This document shows, piece by piece, positions 33,167-42,361 of a DNA stretch of 64,000 bases (positions are counted from its first letter, which is position 1; the number at the start of each line of letters is the position of its first letter). The notes beneath the pieces were generated by a model that did not search any database, was not told where the DNA came from, and saw only the letters and a program-made list of their open reading frames with translations. The stretch spans positions 434,001 to 498,000 of the forward strand of contig NZ_KN676113.1 in assembly GCF_000802185.1 (NCBI RefSeq). The letters run 5' to 3'. The DNA is from Belnapia sp. F-4-1 (GTDB lineage Bacteria; Pseudomonadota; Alphaproteobacteria; Acetobacterales; Acetobacteraceae). The translations under genes and the position numbers were made by a program.

Positions 33167-36109
33167 ATGCTGACCCCGGACCGCCTGCCCCGCCCCTTCG
33201 ACCCCGAGGCCGCCGCGCGGCTGGTGGAACGCTTCGCCGAGCGGGATGCCGCCTGCCGCGCCTTCGCCGCCAGCGCCGAGGGGGCGGCGCTGCTCGGGGC
33301 GCTGGGCGGGCACAGCCCCTATCTCGCCGATCTCGCGGTGCGCGAGGCCCCTGCCCTGTTGCGGCTGGTGGAGCGCGGGCCGGACGAGGCCTTCGCCCTC
33401 GCCCTCGACCCACTGGGCCGGGCCGACCCGGCGGCGTCGCGGGAGGCGGTCGGCGTGCTGCTGCGCCAGGCGAAGCGGCAGGCGGCGCTGATCGCGGCCG
33501 TCGCGGACATCGCGGGGCAATGGACGCTCGACCGGGTGACCGGGGCGCTCTCCACCGTGGCCGAACAGGTGATCGACTTCGCCTGCACCCATCTGCTGCT
33601 CGCCGCCGCCGCCCGCGGGGAGCTGCGCATCGCGGGGAAGAGCCCGGCCTCGGGTAGCGGCCTCGTCCTGCTGGGGATGGGGAAGCTCGGGGGGCGGGAG
33701 CTGAACTACTCCTCGGATGTCGACCTCATGGTGCTCTATGACCCGGAGGCGGCAGCCTATCATAGCGACCGGGCGGGCGCCTCCTATGTCCGGCTGGCGC
33801 GCGACCTGGTGCGGCTGATGGAGGAGCGGACGGCGGAGGGCTATGTCTTCCGTACCGATCTGCGCCTGCGCCCCGACCCGGCGGCGACGCCGCTCGCCGT
33901 CTCGATCGAGGCGGCGATCACCTATTACGAGAGCATGGGGCAGAACTGGGAGCGGGCCGCCATGATCAAGGCGCGCCCCGTCGCCGGCGACCGCGCGCTC
34001 GGCGAGCAATTCCTGCGCGAGATCCGGCCCTTCGTCTGGCGCCGGCACCTCGACTTCGCCGCCGTCACCGACATCCATTCGATCAAGCGGCAGATCCACG
34101 CGCACAAGGGCTCGAAGGGCGCCGGCGCCACCATCGCGCTCGCCGGGCATGACGTGAAGCTCGGCCGCGGCGGCATCCGCGAGATCGAGTTCACCGCGCA
34201 GGTGCTGCAATTGATCTGGGGCGGCCGCGACCCGGGGCTGCGCGACCCGACGACGCTCGGCGCGCTGGCGGCGCTGGCCGGCGCGGGGCGCATCGACCGG
34301 CGGGCGGCGGCCGACCTCGCCGATGCCTATGTCTTCCTGCGCAACCTCGAGCACCGGCTGCAGATGGTGGCGGACCGGCAGACGCACAGGCTGCCGGAGG
34401 ACGAGCCGGGGCTCGCGCGCATCGCCTCCTTCATGGGCTACGGCTCGCTCGCGGAATTCTCGGCCGCCTTCATGGGGCACCTGGAGCGGGTGGAGCGGCA
34501 TTACGGCGATTTCTTCGAGACCTCGCCCTCGCTCTCGCTCGCCGGCGAGGAGGCGCAGCGGGGCGACCTCGTCTTCACCGGGGTGGAGGACGACCCGGGG
34601 ACCTCGGCGACGCTGAAGCGGATGGGCTTCGCCGACCCGACCTCGGTCTCGGCCATGATCCGCGCCTGGCACCACGGAAGGCCGCGGGCGACGCGGAGCG
34701 AGCGGGCACGGGAGCTGCTGACCGAGCTGATGCCGGCGCTGCTCACCGCCTTCTCGAAGCAGTCCAACCCCGACCAGGCGCTGGCGCGCTTCGACCGGGT
34801 GCTGGCGCGGCTGCCGGCCGGGGTGCAGGTGCTGAGCCTGTTCCGGCGCAACCCGGCGCTGCTGGATCGGGTGGCGGGGTTGCTCGGCGCGGCGCCGCAG
34901 CTGGCGGATCATCTGGCCCACAACGCGGCGGCGCTCGACGGGCTGCTCGCCGGCAGCCTGTCGCCCGCCGGGGCCGACCCATCGGCCGGGCTGCCGGCGC
35001 TGGTGAAGGATGCCCGGCACCTGGAGGAGGCGTTGGAGGCGGCGCGGCGGTTGGCCACCGAGCGGAAATTCGAGATCGACGCGGCGGAGCTGGAGGGCCA
35101 GCTCGACGGGGATGCGGCGGGAGAGCTGCGGGCGGACCTGGCGGATTCGGCCATCGCGGCGCTGCTGCCGCGGGTCTCGGCGGATTTCGCCGAACGCTAC
35201 GGGCGGGTGCCGGGCGGGGCGCTGGCCGTCGTCGCCTTCGGCAAGCTCGGGGGGCGGGAGATGCTGCCGGGCTCCGACCTCGACCTCGTGCTGCTCTACG
35301 ACCACGACCCGGACGCCACCGAGAGCATCGGCGGGCGGAAGGCGCTCGCCCCCTCCGAATACTTCATCCGCCTCGCCCCCCAGGTGGTCGGCGCCATCAC
35401 CGCGCCGGGGGCGGAGGGGCGGCTGTGGGAGGTCGACATGCGGCTGCGGCCCTCGGGCAACAAGGGGCCGGTGGCGATCCGCCTGGCCGGGCTCGAGCAG
35501 TATCACCGGGAGAATGCCTGGACCTGGGAGCGGATGGCGCTGACCCGGGCGCGGCCGGTGGCGGGGCCGCCGGCCCTCAAGCGCCGCATCAACGAGGTGC
35601 TGCGGGCGGCGATGCTGAAGCCCGGCGCGGCCGAGGTGGCGCTGGCCGATGCGACGGCGATGCGCGCCCGGATGCTGCGCGATCTGCCGGCCGAGGGCCC
35701 CTGGGACGTGAAGGCGATGCCAGGCGGGCTGATCGAGGTGGAGTTCATCGCCCAGGCCCTGCAGCTGGCCCATGCGCCGCGCGAGCCGCGGGTGCTGGCG
35801 ACGACGACGCGGACGGCCCTCGCCCGGCTCGGCCAGCACGGCGTCCTGCCGGCGGAGGAGGCCGCCACGCTGATCGCCGCCGACCGGCTGTGGCGGACCG
35901 TGCTGGGGCTGGTGCGGCTGACCATCGGCAAGTCGCGCGACGTGGCGCTGCCGGCGCCGGCGGAGGCGGCCCTGCTGCGGGCCGTGGCGCCGCTGCTCGA
36001 CCCGCGGCCGGTTGACCTCGCCGCGCTCCGCGCTCAGATGCAGGACATGGCCGGAACGGTCCGCGCGATCTTCGAGCGGCGGGTCGGCGTGCTGGGGGGT
36101 GCAGGATGA
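33167..36109 (+). CDS. glnE: Bifunctional glutamine synthetase adenylyltransferase/deadenylase
   Basis: 980 residues. GlnE adds AMP to, or removes it from, glutamine synthetase in response to PII, tuning nitrogen assimilation. Two nucleotidyltransferase domains are visible: the first with GMGKLGGRELNYSSDVDLMV (deadenylase side, about 175-195) and the second with FGKLGGREMLPGSDLDLVLL (adenylylation side, about 690-710). Each Asp pair binds metal. Also ARGGIREIEF-type stretch GRGGIREIEFTAQVLQLIWG. The bcp ATG overlaps its stop by 4 bases. Confidence 0.96.
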   Translation: MLTPDRLPRPFDPEAAARLVERFAERDAACRAFAASAEGAALLGALGGHSPYLADLAVREAPALLRLVERGPDEAFALALDPLGRADPAASREAVGVLLRQAKRQAALIAAVADIAGQWTLDRVTGALSTVAEQVIDFACTHLLLAAAARGELRIAGKSPASGSGLVLLGMGKLGGRELNYSSDVDLMVLYDPEAAAYHSDRAGASYVRLARDLVRLMEERTAEGYVFRTDLRLRPDPAATPLAVSIEAAITYYESMGQNWERAAMIKARPVAGDRALGEQFLREIRPFVWRRHLDFAAVTDIHSIKRQIHAHKGSKGAGATIALAGHDVKLGRGGIREIEFTAQVLQLIWGGRDPGLRDPTTLGALAALAGAGRIDRRAAADLADAYVFLRNLEHRLQMVADRQTHRLPEDEPGLARIASFMGYGSLAEFSAAFMGHLERVERHYGDFFETSPSLSLAGEEAQRGDLVFTGVEDDPGTSATLKRMGFADPTSVSAMIRAWHHGRPRATRSERARELLTELMPALLTAFSKQSNPDQALARFDRVLARLPAGVQVLSLFRRNPALLDRVAGLLGAAPQLADHLAHNAAALDGLLAGSLSPAGADPSAGLPALVKDARHLEEALEAARRLATERKFEIDAAELEGQLDGDAAGELRADLADSAIAALLPRVSADFAERYGRVPGGALAVVAFGKLGGREMLPGSDLDLVLLYDHDPDATESIGGRKALAPSEYFIRLAPQVVGAITAPGAEGRLWEVDMRLRPSGNKGPVAIRLAGLEQYHRENAWTWERMALTRARPVAGPPALKRRINEVLRAAMLKPGAAEVALADATAMRARMLRDLPAEGPWDVKAMPGGLIEVEFIAQALQLAHAPREPRVLATTTRTALARLGQHGVLPAEEAATLIAADRLWRTVLGLVRLTIGKSRDVALPAPAEAALLRAVAPLLDPRPVDLAALRAQMQDMAGTVRAIFERRVGVLGGAG

Positions 36110-36579
36110 GCGAGGCGGGACTGGTGGAGGGGCAGGCGGCCCCGGCGTTCAGCATGCCGGCGAGCGGGGGGCGGACGGTGAGCCTCGACGGGCTGAAGGG
36201 GGCGCCATTCCTGCTCTACTTCTACCCGAAGGCGGATACGCCCGGCTGCACGAAGCAGGCCTGCGGCATCCAGGAGGCGTTGCCGCAGCTCGGCAAGCTG
36301 GGGCTGACGGTCATCGGGGTGAGCCCGGACAAACTGCCGCCGATCGAGAAATTCGCGGCGAAATTCGGCCTGGAATTCCCGCTGGCCTCGGACGAGGGCC
36401 ACACGGTGGCCGAGGCCTATGGGGTCTGGGTCGAGAAGTCCATGTACGGCAAAAAGTACATGGGGATGGAGCGGAGCAGCTTCCTCGTCGATGCCGAAGG
36501 CAAAGTGGCGAAGGTCTGGCGCAAGGTGAAGCCGGAGGCGCATGCGGCCGAGGTGCTGAAGGCGGCGCAGGCGCTCTGA
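36106..36579 (+). CDS. bcp: Thioredoxin-dependent thiol peroxidase (Bcp/PrxQ)
   Basis: 157 residues. Reduces hydrogen peroxide and organic hydroperoxides using thioredoxin. Seen: LYFYPKADTPGCTKQACG, with peroxidatic Cys and a resolving Cys five residues later (CTKQAC spacing), the atypical 2-Cys PrxQ arrangement; then IGVSPDKLPPIEKFAAKFGLEFPLASD and RSSFLVDAEGKVAKVWR. Overlaps glnE by 4 bases (ATGA), so it is co-translated. It converges with the small Cys protein at 36581. Confidence 0.95.
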   Translation: MSEAGLVEGQAAPAFSMPASGGRTVSLDGLKGAPFLLYFYPKADTPGCTKQACGIQEALPQLGKLGLTVIGVSPDKLPPIEKFAAKFGLEFPLASDEGHTVAEAYGVWVEKSMYGKKYMGMERSSFLVDAEGKVAKVWRKVKPEAHAAEVLKAAQAL

Positions 36580-36580
36580 G

Positions 36581-36862
36581 CTACATCCGCTTGTAGTCCT
36601 CCGTGGCGATGTCCTCGCCGAACTGCCCCTTGTCCTCGGGCAGCGGACCGCGCTGGCTCCCGCCGGCGGTATCCATTGGCGCGGCCTGCATGGGGACTGC
36701 CTGAAGGGGACCGTCCTCGGCAAGCGGGATGGCCCGCTCGGCCGTGCAGGAGCAGACCGTGCTGCCGTCGGGCAGCAGGTTCGGCATCGTCACCTCCTCG
36801 CAATGCGGGCACTGGATGGCTTCGAGCCGCGGGGAGGCGGGCGGGGGGGCGCTGTCGCTCAT
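36581..36862 (-). CDS. Small Cys-containing (putative zinc-ribbon) protein
   Basis: 93 residues from the ATG at 36862 (MSDSAPPPASPRLEA). The N-terminal half holds CPHC at 18-21 and CSC at 37-39, a plausible zinc ribbon or knuckle. The rest is acidic and polar, ending GEDIATEDYKRM. I do not recognise the family. It lies 31 bases after DUF3126 on the same strand and may share the bolA-side transcript. A longer frame upstream overlaps DUF3126 and is not favoured. Confidence 0.6.
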   Translation of the reverse strand: MSDSAPPPASPRLEAIQCPHCEEVTMPNLLPDGSTVCSCTAERAIPLAEDGPLQAVPMQAAPMDTAGGSQRGPLPEDKGQFGEDIATEDYKRM

Positions 36863-36893
36863 GCCGGCCTCAATGCGCGAGGCTGGGCAGGGT

Positions 36894-37112
36894 TCAGTTG
36901 ATCTGCGACAGGTCCTCGGCCAGCACGACGATCTGGATGGCATAGGAGACCTCGCCATCCTCCATGTCGCGATGGACGGTGCCGACGAATTCCGAGCCGA
37001 CAAAGAGCTCCACCGAGGCGTTCTTCCGCTGCGGGGTGCTGAGCTTGATCTTGTCGTTGCCCAGCAGCCGGCGGAGATGCGCCTGCACCGCGGCGAGTTC
37101 GGCTGGGGTCAT
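36894..37112 (-). CDS. DUF3126 family protein
   Basis: 72 residues from the ATG at 37112: MTPAELAAVQAHLRRLLGND, then a beta-rich half (KIKLSTPQRKNASVELFVGSEF, GTVHRDMEDGEVSYAIQIVVL) typical of this small alphaproteobacterial family of unknown function. No membrane segment or signal. It lies between bolA and the putative zinc-ribbon gene on the same strand. The frame runs further upstream to 37163 but that extension is not conserved in character. Confidence 0.82.
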   Translation of the reverse strand: MTPAELAAVQAHLRRLLGNDKIKLSTPQRKNASVELFVGSEFVGTVHRDMEDGEVSYAIQIVVLAEDLSQIN

Positions 37113-37184
37113 TCTGGCAGATCCTGACAAAGACGGGAGCGCGGAGGCATGGACCCGACGCATAGACCCACTGGCGCCCCGCCG

Positions 37185-37469
37185 CTACCCCTTTGATCCG
37201 GCTTCTTCCGGCGTCAGTAGGCGGAGGGAGAGGGCGTGCAGGCCGCCCTGGAACTCGGCGTCGAGCGCGGCATGGACCGCGCGCGATCGGGCGAGGCGCC
37301 CCATCCCGGTGAAGGCCGGGCTCACCACCAGCAGGCTGTAATGCGTCTCGCCGCCGGGGCGGGCGCCGGCATGGCCGGCATGGCGGTGGCTGTCATCCTC
37401 GACGGCGATGCTGGCGCCGGGGAAGGCGGCGAGGAGGGCCGCCTCGATGCGGCTGGCGCGGGTCTGCAT
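37185..37469 (-). CDS. bolA: BolA family protein
   Basis: 94 residues from the ATG at 37469 (MQTRASRIEAALLAAFPGAS). BolA proteins bind [2Fe-2S] clusters with monothiol glutaredoxins and link iron to stress and envelope control. Seen: VEDDSHRHAGHAGARPGGETHYSLLVVSPAFTG, the family core with its helix-turn-beta and His ligands, and RSRAVHAALDAEFQGGLHALSLRLLTPEE. It is divergent from the J-domain gene, 86 bases apart. Confidence 0.92.
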   Translation of the reverse strand: MQTRASRIEAALLAAFPGASIAVEDDSHRHAGHAGARPGGETHYSLLVVSPAFTGMGRLARSRAVHAALDAEFQGGLHALSLRLLTPEEAGSKG

Positions 37470-37555
37470 GGCCGGGTTCTCCCCTCTTTCGCCCGATCGG
37501 GCAAGCGGGGCCGCCTCGCCTTGCAGAGCCCGGGGTGGGCGCCCATAACTCACCG

Positions 37556-38161
37556 ATGCCCCCCCGACGTGGTGCCAAGCCCGAGCCCCTGAGCCCGCCC
37601 CGCCCCTGCGAGATGCCGGGCTGCGAGGCGCAAGCCGAGTACCGGGCCCCCAAATCCCGCACGACCCTCAACGAGTACCGCTGGTTCTGCCTGCCGCATG
37701 TCCGGGAGTACAATGCCTCCTGGGACTACTACAAAGGCATGGGCCCGAACGAGATCGAGGCCAATCTCCGCCACGACACCGCCTGGCAGCGCCCGACCTG
37801 GCCGCTCGGCCGGCTCGGCGGCAGCCAGCGCTTCAGCGCCGAGTTCCTGCGCGACCCGCTCGGCCTGCTCTATGCGACGCCGCTGCACGCCAAGCGGACG
37901 AAACAGCCCGAAAGGCCGCAGGCCCCGCCCGAACTACGGGCCGCGCTCGACGTTCTGGGCCTCGAGTGGCCGCTGGACCAGCCGACCTTGCGCGCCCGCT
38001 ACCATGCGCTGGCCAAGCAGCTGCACCCGGATGCCAATGGCGGCGACCGCGGCGCGGAGGACCGCCTGAAGGATGTCAACCGCGCCTACAGCCTGCTGCG
38101 CCAGCGGGCCGGCACGGGCGGCTTCCAGGCGGCGCCGGCCGAAGCGGGCGCCGCCCGGTGA
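37556..38161 (+). CDS. J-domain-containing protein
   Basis: 201 residues from the ATG at 37556 (MPPRRGAKPEPLSPP). The first 110 residues form a conserved alphaproteobacterial domain (CEMPGCEAQAEYRAPKSR, EYRWFCLPHVREYNASWDYYKGM) with Cys residues. The C-terminal 65 residues are a DnaJ domain, LGLEWPLDQPTLRARYHALAKQLHPDANGG, with the HPD motif that triggers DnaK ATPase. No Gly/Phe or zinc-finger region, so it is a type III J protein. Located before cobS and cobT in a conserved order. Confidence 0.88.
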   Translation: MPPRRGAKPEPLSPPRPCEMPGCEAQAEYRAPKSRTTLNEYRWFCLPHVREYNASWDYYKGMGPNEIEANLRHDTAWQRPTWPLGRLGGSQRFSAEFLRDPLGLLYATPLHAKRTKQPERPQAPPELRAALDVLGLEWPLDQPTLRARYHALAKQLHPDANGGDRGAEDRLKDVNRAYSLLRQRAGTGGFQAAPAEAGAAR

Positions 38162-38245
38162 GGCGGCGCGCCGTGTTGAAATCGCCGGAAGCCGGGTAGC
38201 CTGCCGCCTTCCCCTGTCCTAGACTTTCCTCAAGAACCTGAGCGG

Positions 38246-39262
38246 ATGCCGATGAACAAGGTCGCCAACCTCGCCGAAATCCGTCCCACCTCGGCGATCG
38301 AAGCCCCGGACACCAGCGTGAGCGCGCGGGAGGCCTTCGGCCTCGACATCGACATGCAGGTGCCTGCTTTCTCGCAGCGCACCGAGCACGTGCCGGAGGT
38401 GGACGACACCTACCGCTTCGACCGCGAGACGACGCTCGCCATCGTCGCCGGCTTCGCCAACAACCGCCGCGTGATGATCCAGGGCTACCACGGCACCGGC
38501 AAGTCCACCCATATCGAGCAGGTCGCGGCCCGGCTGAACTGGCCCTGCATCCGCGTCAACCTCGACAGCCACATCAGCCGCATCGACCTGATCGGCAAGG
38601 ACGCCATCGTCCTGAAGGACGGCAAGCAGGTGACGGAGTTCCGCGAGGGCATCCTGCCCTGGGCGCTCCAGCACCCCTGCGCGCTCGTCTTCGACGAGTA
38701 CGATGCCGGCCGGCCGGACGTGATGTTCGTCATCCAGCGCGTGCTGGAGGTCGAGGGCAAGCTGACGCTGCTCGACCAGAACCGGGTGATCCGGCCGAAC
38801 CCCTATTTCCGCCTCTTCGCCACGGCGAACACGGTGGGCCTGGGCGATACGACCGGCCTCTATCATGGCACCCAGCAGATCAACCAGGGCCAGATGGACC
38901 GCTGGAACATCGTCGCCACGCTGAACTACCTGCCGCATGCGCAGGAGACGCAGATCGTGCTGGCGAAGCTCGGCATCGACCCGCAGGACGCCAAGATGAG
39001 GAAGCGCGTCGAGGCGATGGTCGCGCTCGCCGACCTCACCCGCGCCGGCTTCATCGCCGGCGACATCAGCACGGTGATGTCGCCCCGCACGGTCATCACC
39101 TGGGCCGAGAACACCCGCATCTTCGGCGATGTCGGCTTCGCCTTCCGCCTTACCTTCCTCAACAAGTGCGACGAGGCGGAGCGCAGCACGGTGGCCGAAT
39201 ACTACCAGCGCTGCTTCAACGAGGACCTGCCGAGCACGGGCCTGCTGAAGAAGGCGGGCTGA
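38246..39262 (+). CDS. cobS: Aerobic cobaltochelatase subunit CobS
   Basis: 338 residues, AAA+ ATPase of the CobN-CobS-CobT complex that inserts cobalt into hydrogenobyrinic acid a,c-diamide in the aerobic B12 pathway. Seen: Walker [35 protein letters not shown], Walker [17 protein letters not shown], sensor [20 protein letters not shown], arginine region QMDRWNIV. Length and motifs are standard. Two ATG codons at 38246 and 38252 (MPM). cobT follows after 216 bases, which contain an inverted-repeat element; cobN is not in the window. Confidence 0.97.
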   Translation: MPMNKVANLAEIRPTSAIEAPDTSVSAREAFGLDIDMQVPAFSQRTEHVPEVDDTYRFDRETTLAIVAGFANNRRVMIQGYHGTGKSTHIEQVAARLNWPCIRVNLDSHISRIDLIGKDAIVLKDGKQVTEFREGILPWALQHPCALVFDEYDAGRPDVMFVIQRVLEVEGKLTLLDQNRVIRPNPYFRLFATANTVGLGDTTGLYHGTQQINQGQMDRWNIVATLNYLPHAQETQIVLAKLGIDPQDAKMRKRVEAMVALADLTRAGFIAGDISTVMSPRTVITWAENTRIFGDVGFAFRLTFLNKCDEAERSTVAEYYQRCFNEDLPSTGLLKKAG

Positions 39263-39282
39263 GCCCCGCCCTTTCAGCGATC

Positions 39283-39444
39283 AGGGCGTGTGCGCGAAGG
39301 GACCGGCGATGGATCGGCGAGGGATTTTTCGGCGGGGCCAGGAAGCGGACGCAGCCGATGCTGGTTGCATCGGCAAGTCCGGTGACGCCGCCATGACGGA
39401 AAAGACCCGCCGAGACGCGCCGCAGCCCTTTGCGGACACGCCCT
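39283..39444. mobile_element. MITE-like inverted-repeat element between cobS and cobT
   Basis: 162 bases bounded by 19-base terminal repeats: AGGGCGTGTGCGCGAAGGG (39283-39301) and CCCTTTGCGGACACGCCCT (39426-39444), 17 of 19 positions complementary. Similarity continues inward (both arms carry a TCGGCG-type and TTTT stretch), so the element could fold as one long imperfect hairpin. No coding capacity is seen. Flanking trinucleotides are TCA (left) and TAA (right), which fit the TNA target of some IS5-group elements but are not identical. Called a miniature element by structure; mobility is not shown. Confidence 0.6.
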
Positions 39445-39478
39445 AAAGCCCGGGGACTGAAGCGGAAGTCATAGAAGC

Positions 39479-41347
39479 ATGTCGAAGCAGGACCTGACCC
39501 GCCAGGAAGAGTTCAAGCGCGCCACCGCGGGCACGCTGCGCGCCATTGCCCATGCCAATGCGGAGGTCCAGGTGGCCTTCCAGCCGGGGCCGGGCGGTGT
39601 CGCGGGCAAGCGCGTCCGCCTGCCACTGCCGACCCGCGCCCTGCCGCCGGCCGAGATGGCGAAGCTGCGCGGCGCGGCGGATGCCGCGGCGCTCAAGATC
39701 CGCCACCACTCAGAGGCCGTTCATGCCTCGCGGGTGCCGCAGCGCCGCGAGGCCCGCGAGGTCTATGACGCGCTCGAGGATGTCCGCGTCGAGGCCGTGG
39801 GCAGCAAGCACATGGCCGGCGTCGCCGCCAACCTCCGCGCCCGGCTGAACGACCTCTGCGAGACCGAGGGCTACGACCGGATGACCCGGAAGGACCAGCT
39901 GCCGCTGCCGGCGGCGCTGTCCCTCCTGGCCCGCGAGCGCATCTCGGGCGAGCCGGCGCCCCAGGCCGCCCATCGCGTCCTCGACCTTTGGCGCGACAGC
40001 CTCGGCGAGGGTGCCGACGCGGCGTTCGAGGAGATGGCCCACGCCACCGACGACCAGGACGCCTTCGCACGAGCCGCCCGCAAGCTGCTGACCGCGCTCG
40101 ACTTGGCCGAGGCCGAGGTGGAGAGCGAGGCCGAGGAGCAGGAGGACGGCGAGGAGAGCGGCGAGCAGTCCAGCCAGCAGGACCAGTCCGGCGAGGGCGA
40201 GGCCCAGTCCCAGGACCAGGAAAGCATGCTCGGCGCCCAGCCCGAGACCATGCAGGGCGAGGCGGCCGAGGAGGAGGCGCAGGAAACCGAGGACGAGGGC
40301 GCCGCCGCCGAGGGTGACGACAAGCCCGGCGGCCCGCAGCAGCGCCGCGAGGTCCCGCAGACCGACGACGCCAGCCGCTACCACCCCTTCACCACGAATT
40401 TCGACGAGATCACCGAGGCGGAGGATCTTTGCGACCCGGAGGAGCTCGGGCGGCTGCGCCAGCAGCTCGACCAGCAGCTCAGCCACCTCCAGGGCGTCGT
40501 CTCCAAGCTCGCCAACCGCCTGCAGCGCCGCCTGCTGGCGCAGCAGCAGCGGGCCTGGGAATTCGACCTCGAGGAAGGCCAGCTCGATGCCGCCCGCCTC
40601 GCCCGCATCGTCGCCAACCCGATGCTCTCGCTCTCCTACAAGCGCGAGCGCGAGGCCGATTTCCGCGACACCGTCGTCTCCCTGCTGATCGACAATTCCG
40701 GCTCCATGCGCGGGCGGCCGATCACGGTGGCCGCGATGTGCTCCGACATCCTGGCCCGTACGCTGGAGCGCTGCGCGGTGAAGACCGAGATCCTCGGCTT
40801 CACCACCCGCGCCTGGAAGGGCGGCCAGAGCCGCGAGCGCTGGGTGCAGGAGGGCAAGCCGCGCAACCCGGGCCGGCTCAACGATCTGCGCCACGTCGTC
40901 TACAAGGCGGCCGACGCACCCTGGCGCCGGGCCCGCAAGAATCTCGGGCTGATGCTGCGCGAGGGGCTGCTCAAGGAGAACATCGACGGCGAGGCGCTGG
41001 AATGGGCCTACAAGCGCCTCCGCGTCCGGCCGGAGCACCGGCGCATCCTCATGGTGATCTCGGACGGCGCGCCGGTCGATGACAGCACCCTCTCCGTCAA
41101 TCCCGGCAACTACCTCGAGCGGCACCTCCGCAAGGTGATCGGCGACATCGAGGGCCGCGGCGACGTGGAGCTGATCGCCATCGGCATCGGCCATGACGTG
41201 ACGCGCTACTACCGCCGGGCCGTCACCATCGTCGATGCCGAGGAGCTGGGCGGCACCATGATGAAGAAGCTGGCCGAGCTCTTCGACGAGGATGCGGCGG
41301 AGGCCTGGCAGCGGGCCTCGGCGGAGCGCTCCGCCGTTCTTGTGTGA
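39479..41347 (+). CDS. cobT: Aerobic cobaltochelatase subunit CobT
   Basis: 622 residues. CobT forms the second ring of the chelatase with CobS. The N-terminal domain (1-200) is followed by a highly acidic linker (about 205-295, runs of Glu, Gln and Asp) and a C-terminal VWA domain with the MIDAS motif [14 protein letters not shown] (about 400-415), [20 protein letters not shown], and [13 protein letters not shown]. All features are canonical. It ends 54 bases before the esterase-like gene. Confidence 0.97.
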   Translation: MSKQDLTRQEEFKRATAGTLRAIAHANAEVQVAFQPGPGGVAGKRVRLPLPTRALPPAEMAKLRGAADAAALKIRHHSEAVHASRVPQRREAREVYDALEDVRVEAVGSKHMAGVAANLRARLNDLCETEGYDRMTRKDQLPLPAALSLLARERISGEPAPQAAHRVLDLWRDSLGEGADAAFEEMAHATDDQDAFARAARKLLTALDLAEAEVESEAEEQEDGEESGEQSSQQDQSGEGEAQSQDQESMLGAQPETMQGEAAEEEAQETEDEGAAAEGDDKPGGPQQRREVPQTDDASRYHPFTTNFDEITEAEDLCDPEELGRLRQQLDQQLSHLQGVVSKLANRLQRRLLAQQQRAWEFDLEEGQLDAARLARIVANPMLSLSYKREREADFRDTVVSLLIDNSGSMRGRPITVAAMCSDILARTLERCAVKTEILGFTTRAWKGGQSRERWVQEGKPRNPGRLNDLRHVVYKAADAPWRRARKNLGLMLREGLLKENIDGEALEWAYKRLRVRPEHRRILMVISDGAPVDDSTLSVNPGNYLERHLRKVIGDIEGRGDVELIAIGIGHDVTRYYRRAVTIVDAEELGGTMMKKLAELFDEDAAEAWQRASAERSAVLV

Positions 41348-41401
41348 CAACGGCCGGGGTTTCGGACTATCTCCAGGCGCTCCCTGAGGATCTGAACCCC
41401 C

Positions 41402-42358
41402 ATGCCCCCGCGGGCTCCGCACCGCCTTTCCCGTCGCACGCTGCTGGCGGCGCTGGCCCTCGCCGGCTGCTCCAGCGGTGGCGCGCAATCCGTGTCGCGG
41501 CCGCTGGCGCTCGACCCGCTGCCGCCCGGCAGCCGCTTCGAAGCGCTCGGGGCCTTGCAGCTCAGCGACGAGGTGCTGGGCTTCGGCGGGCTGTCGGCGC
41601 TGCATATCGACGACGAGCTGCGGCTGACCGCCATCAGCGACCTTGGTCATTGGGTGACGGCGCGGCTGGTGCTGCGCGAAGGGCGGCCGCAGGGCCTGGA
41701 CGAGTTGCGGACCGGGCCGCTGCGCGACGGCAGCGGCGCGCCCTTGCGGCGCGGCTATGGCGGGGATGCCGAATCCCTGGCCCGGCTGCCGGACGGGGGA
41801 TGGCTGATCGGCTTCGAGCGGTGGCAGCGCATCAGGCGCTACCGGGAGATCGACGGGCCGGGCGAGTATGTCGAGGCGCCGCCGGGGCTGGAATTCGCGC
41901 CCCGCAACGGCGGGCTGGAATCGCTGACCGTGCTCCGCGACGGGCGGTGGCTGGCGATCGCCGAGAAATTCCACCCCCGCAGGGATGAGACGCTGCGGCG
42001 CGGTTGGATCGGCGGGCCGGGGAATTGGCAGCGGATCGCCTACCGGCCGGAGGATGGGTTCGACCCGGCGGATGTGGCGGCGCTGCCGGAAGGCGGGGCG
42101 CTGGTGCTGGAGCGGAGCTTCTCCATCTTCGGCGGCTTCGGCGGGCGGGTGGTACGGCTCTCGGCGGCGCAGCTGGAGGCCGGGGTGCTGGAGGGGGAGG
42201 AAGTCCTTCGCCTGGAGGCGCCGCTGCCGCGGGACAATTTCGAGGGGATCACCGTCTTCCGCGCCGGGGGGCGGACGCTGTTGGCGCTCGTTTCCGACGA
42301 CAACGAGAACATGCTGCAACGGACGCTGCTGCTGGTATTCGCCGTGCTGGACGAGTGA
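41402..42358 (+). CDS. Esterase-like activity of phytase family lipoprotein
   Basis: 318 residues. The N-terminus HRLSRRTLLAALALAGCSSGG has a twin-Arg start and a lipobox LAGC, suggesting an exported lipoprotein, possibly by Tat. The body is a beta-propeller-like domain of the phytase esterase-like family: GFGGLSALHIDDELRLTAISD, NGGLESLTVLRDGRWLAIAEK, DNFEGITVFRAGG, and LVSDDNENMLQRTLLLVF. The substrate is unknown; relatives are annotated as phytase-like or esterase-like. It follows cobT and converges on the flavoprotein with only 3 bases between. Confidence 0.85.
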   Translation: MPPRAPHRLSRRTLLAALALAGCSSGGAQSVSRPLALDPLPPGSRFEALGALQLSDEVLGFGGLSALHIDDELRLTAISDLGHWVTARLVLREGRPQGLDELRTGPLRDGSGAPLRRGYGGDAESLARLPDGGWLIGFERWQRIRRYREIDGPGEYVEAPPGLEFAPRNGGLESLTVLRDGRWLAIAEKFHPRRDETLRRGWIGGPGNWQRIAYRPEDGFDPADVAALPEGGALVLERSFSIFGGFGGRVVRLSAAQLEAGVLEGEEVLRLEAPLPRDNFEGITVFRAGGRTLLALVSDDNENMLQRTLLLVFAVLDE

Positions 42359-42361
42359 GTT

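Noticed and set aside
26703-33167. A 2154-codon open frame on the plus strand
   Set aside because: It runs antisense to the kinase and AsmA-like genes and out of frame through the cyclase. Its sequence is low-complexity Gly/Ala/Arg/Glu, the usual shadow in very GC-rich DNA.
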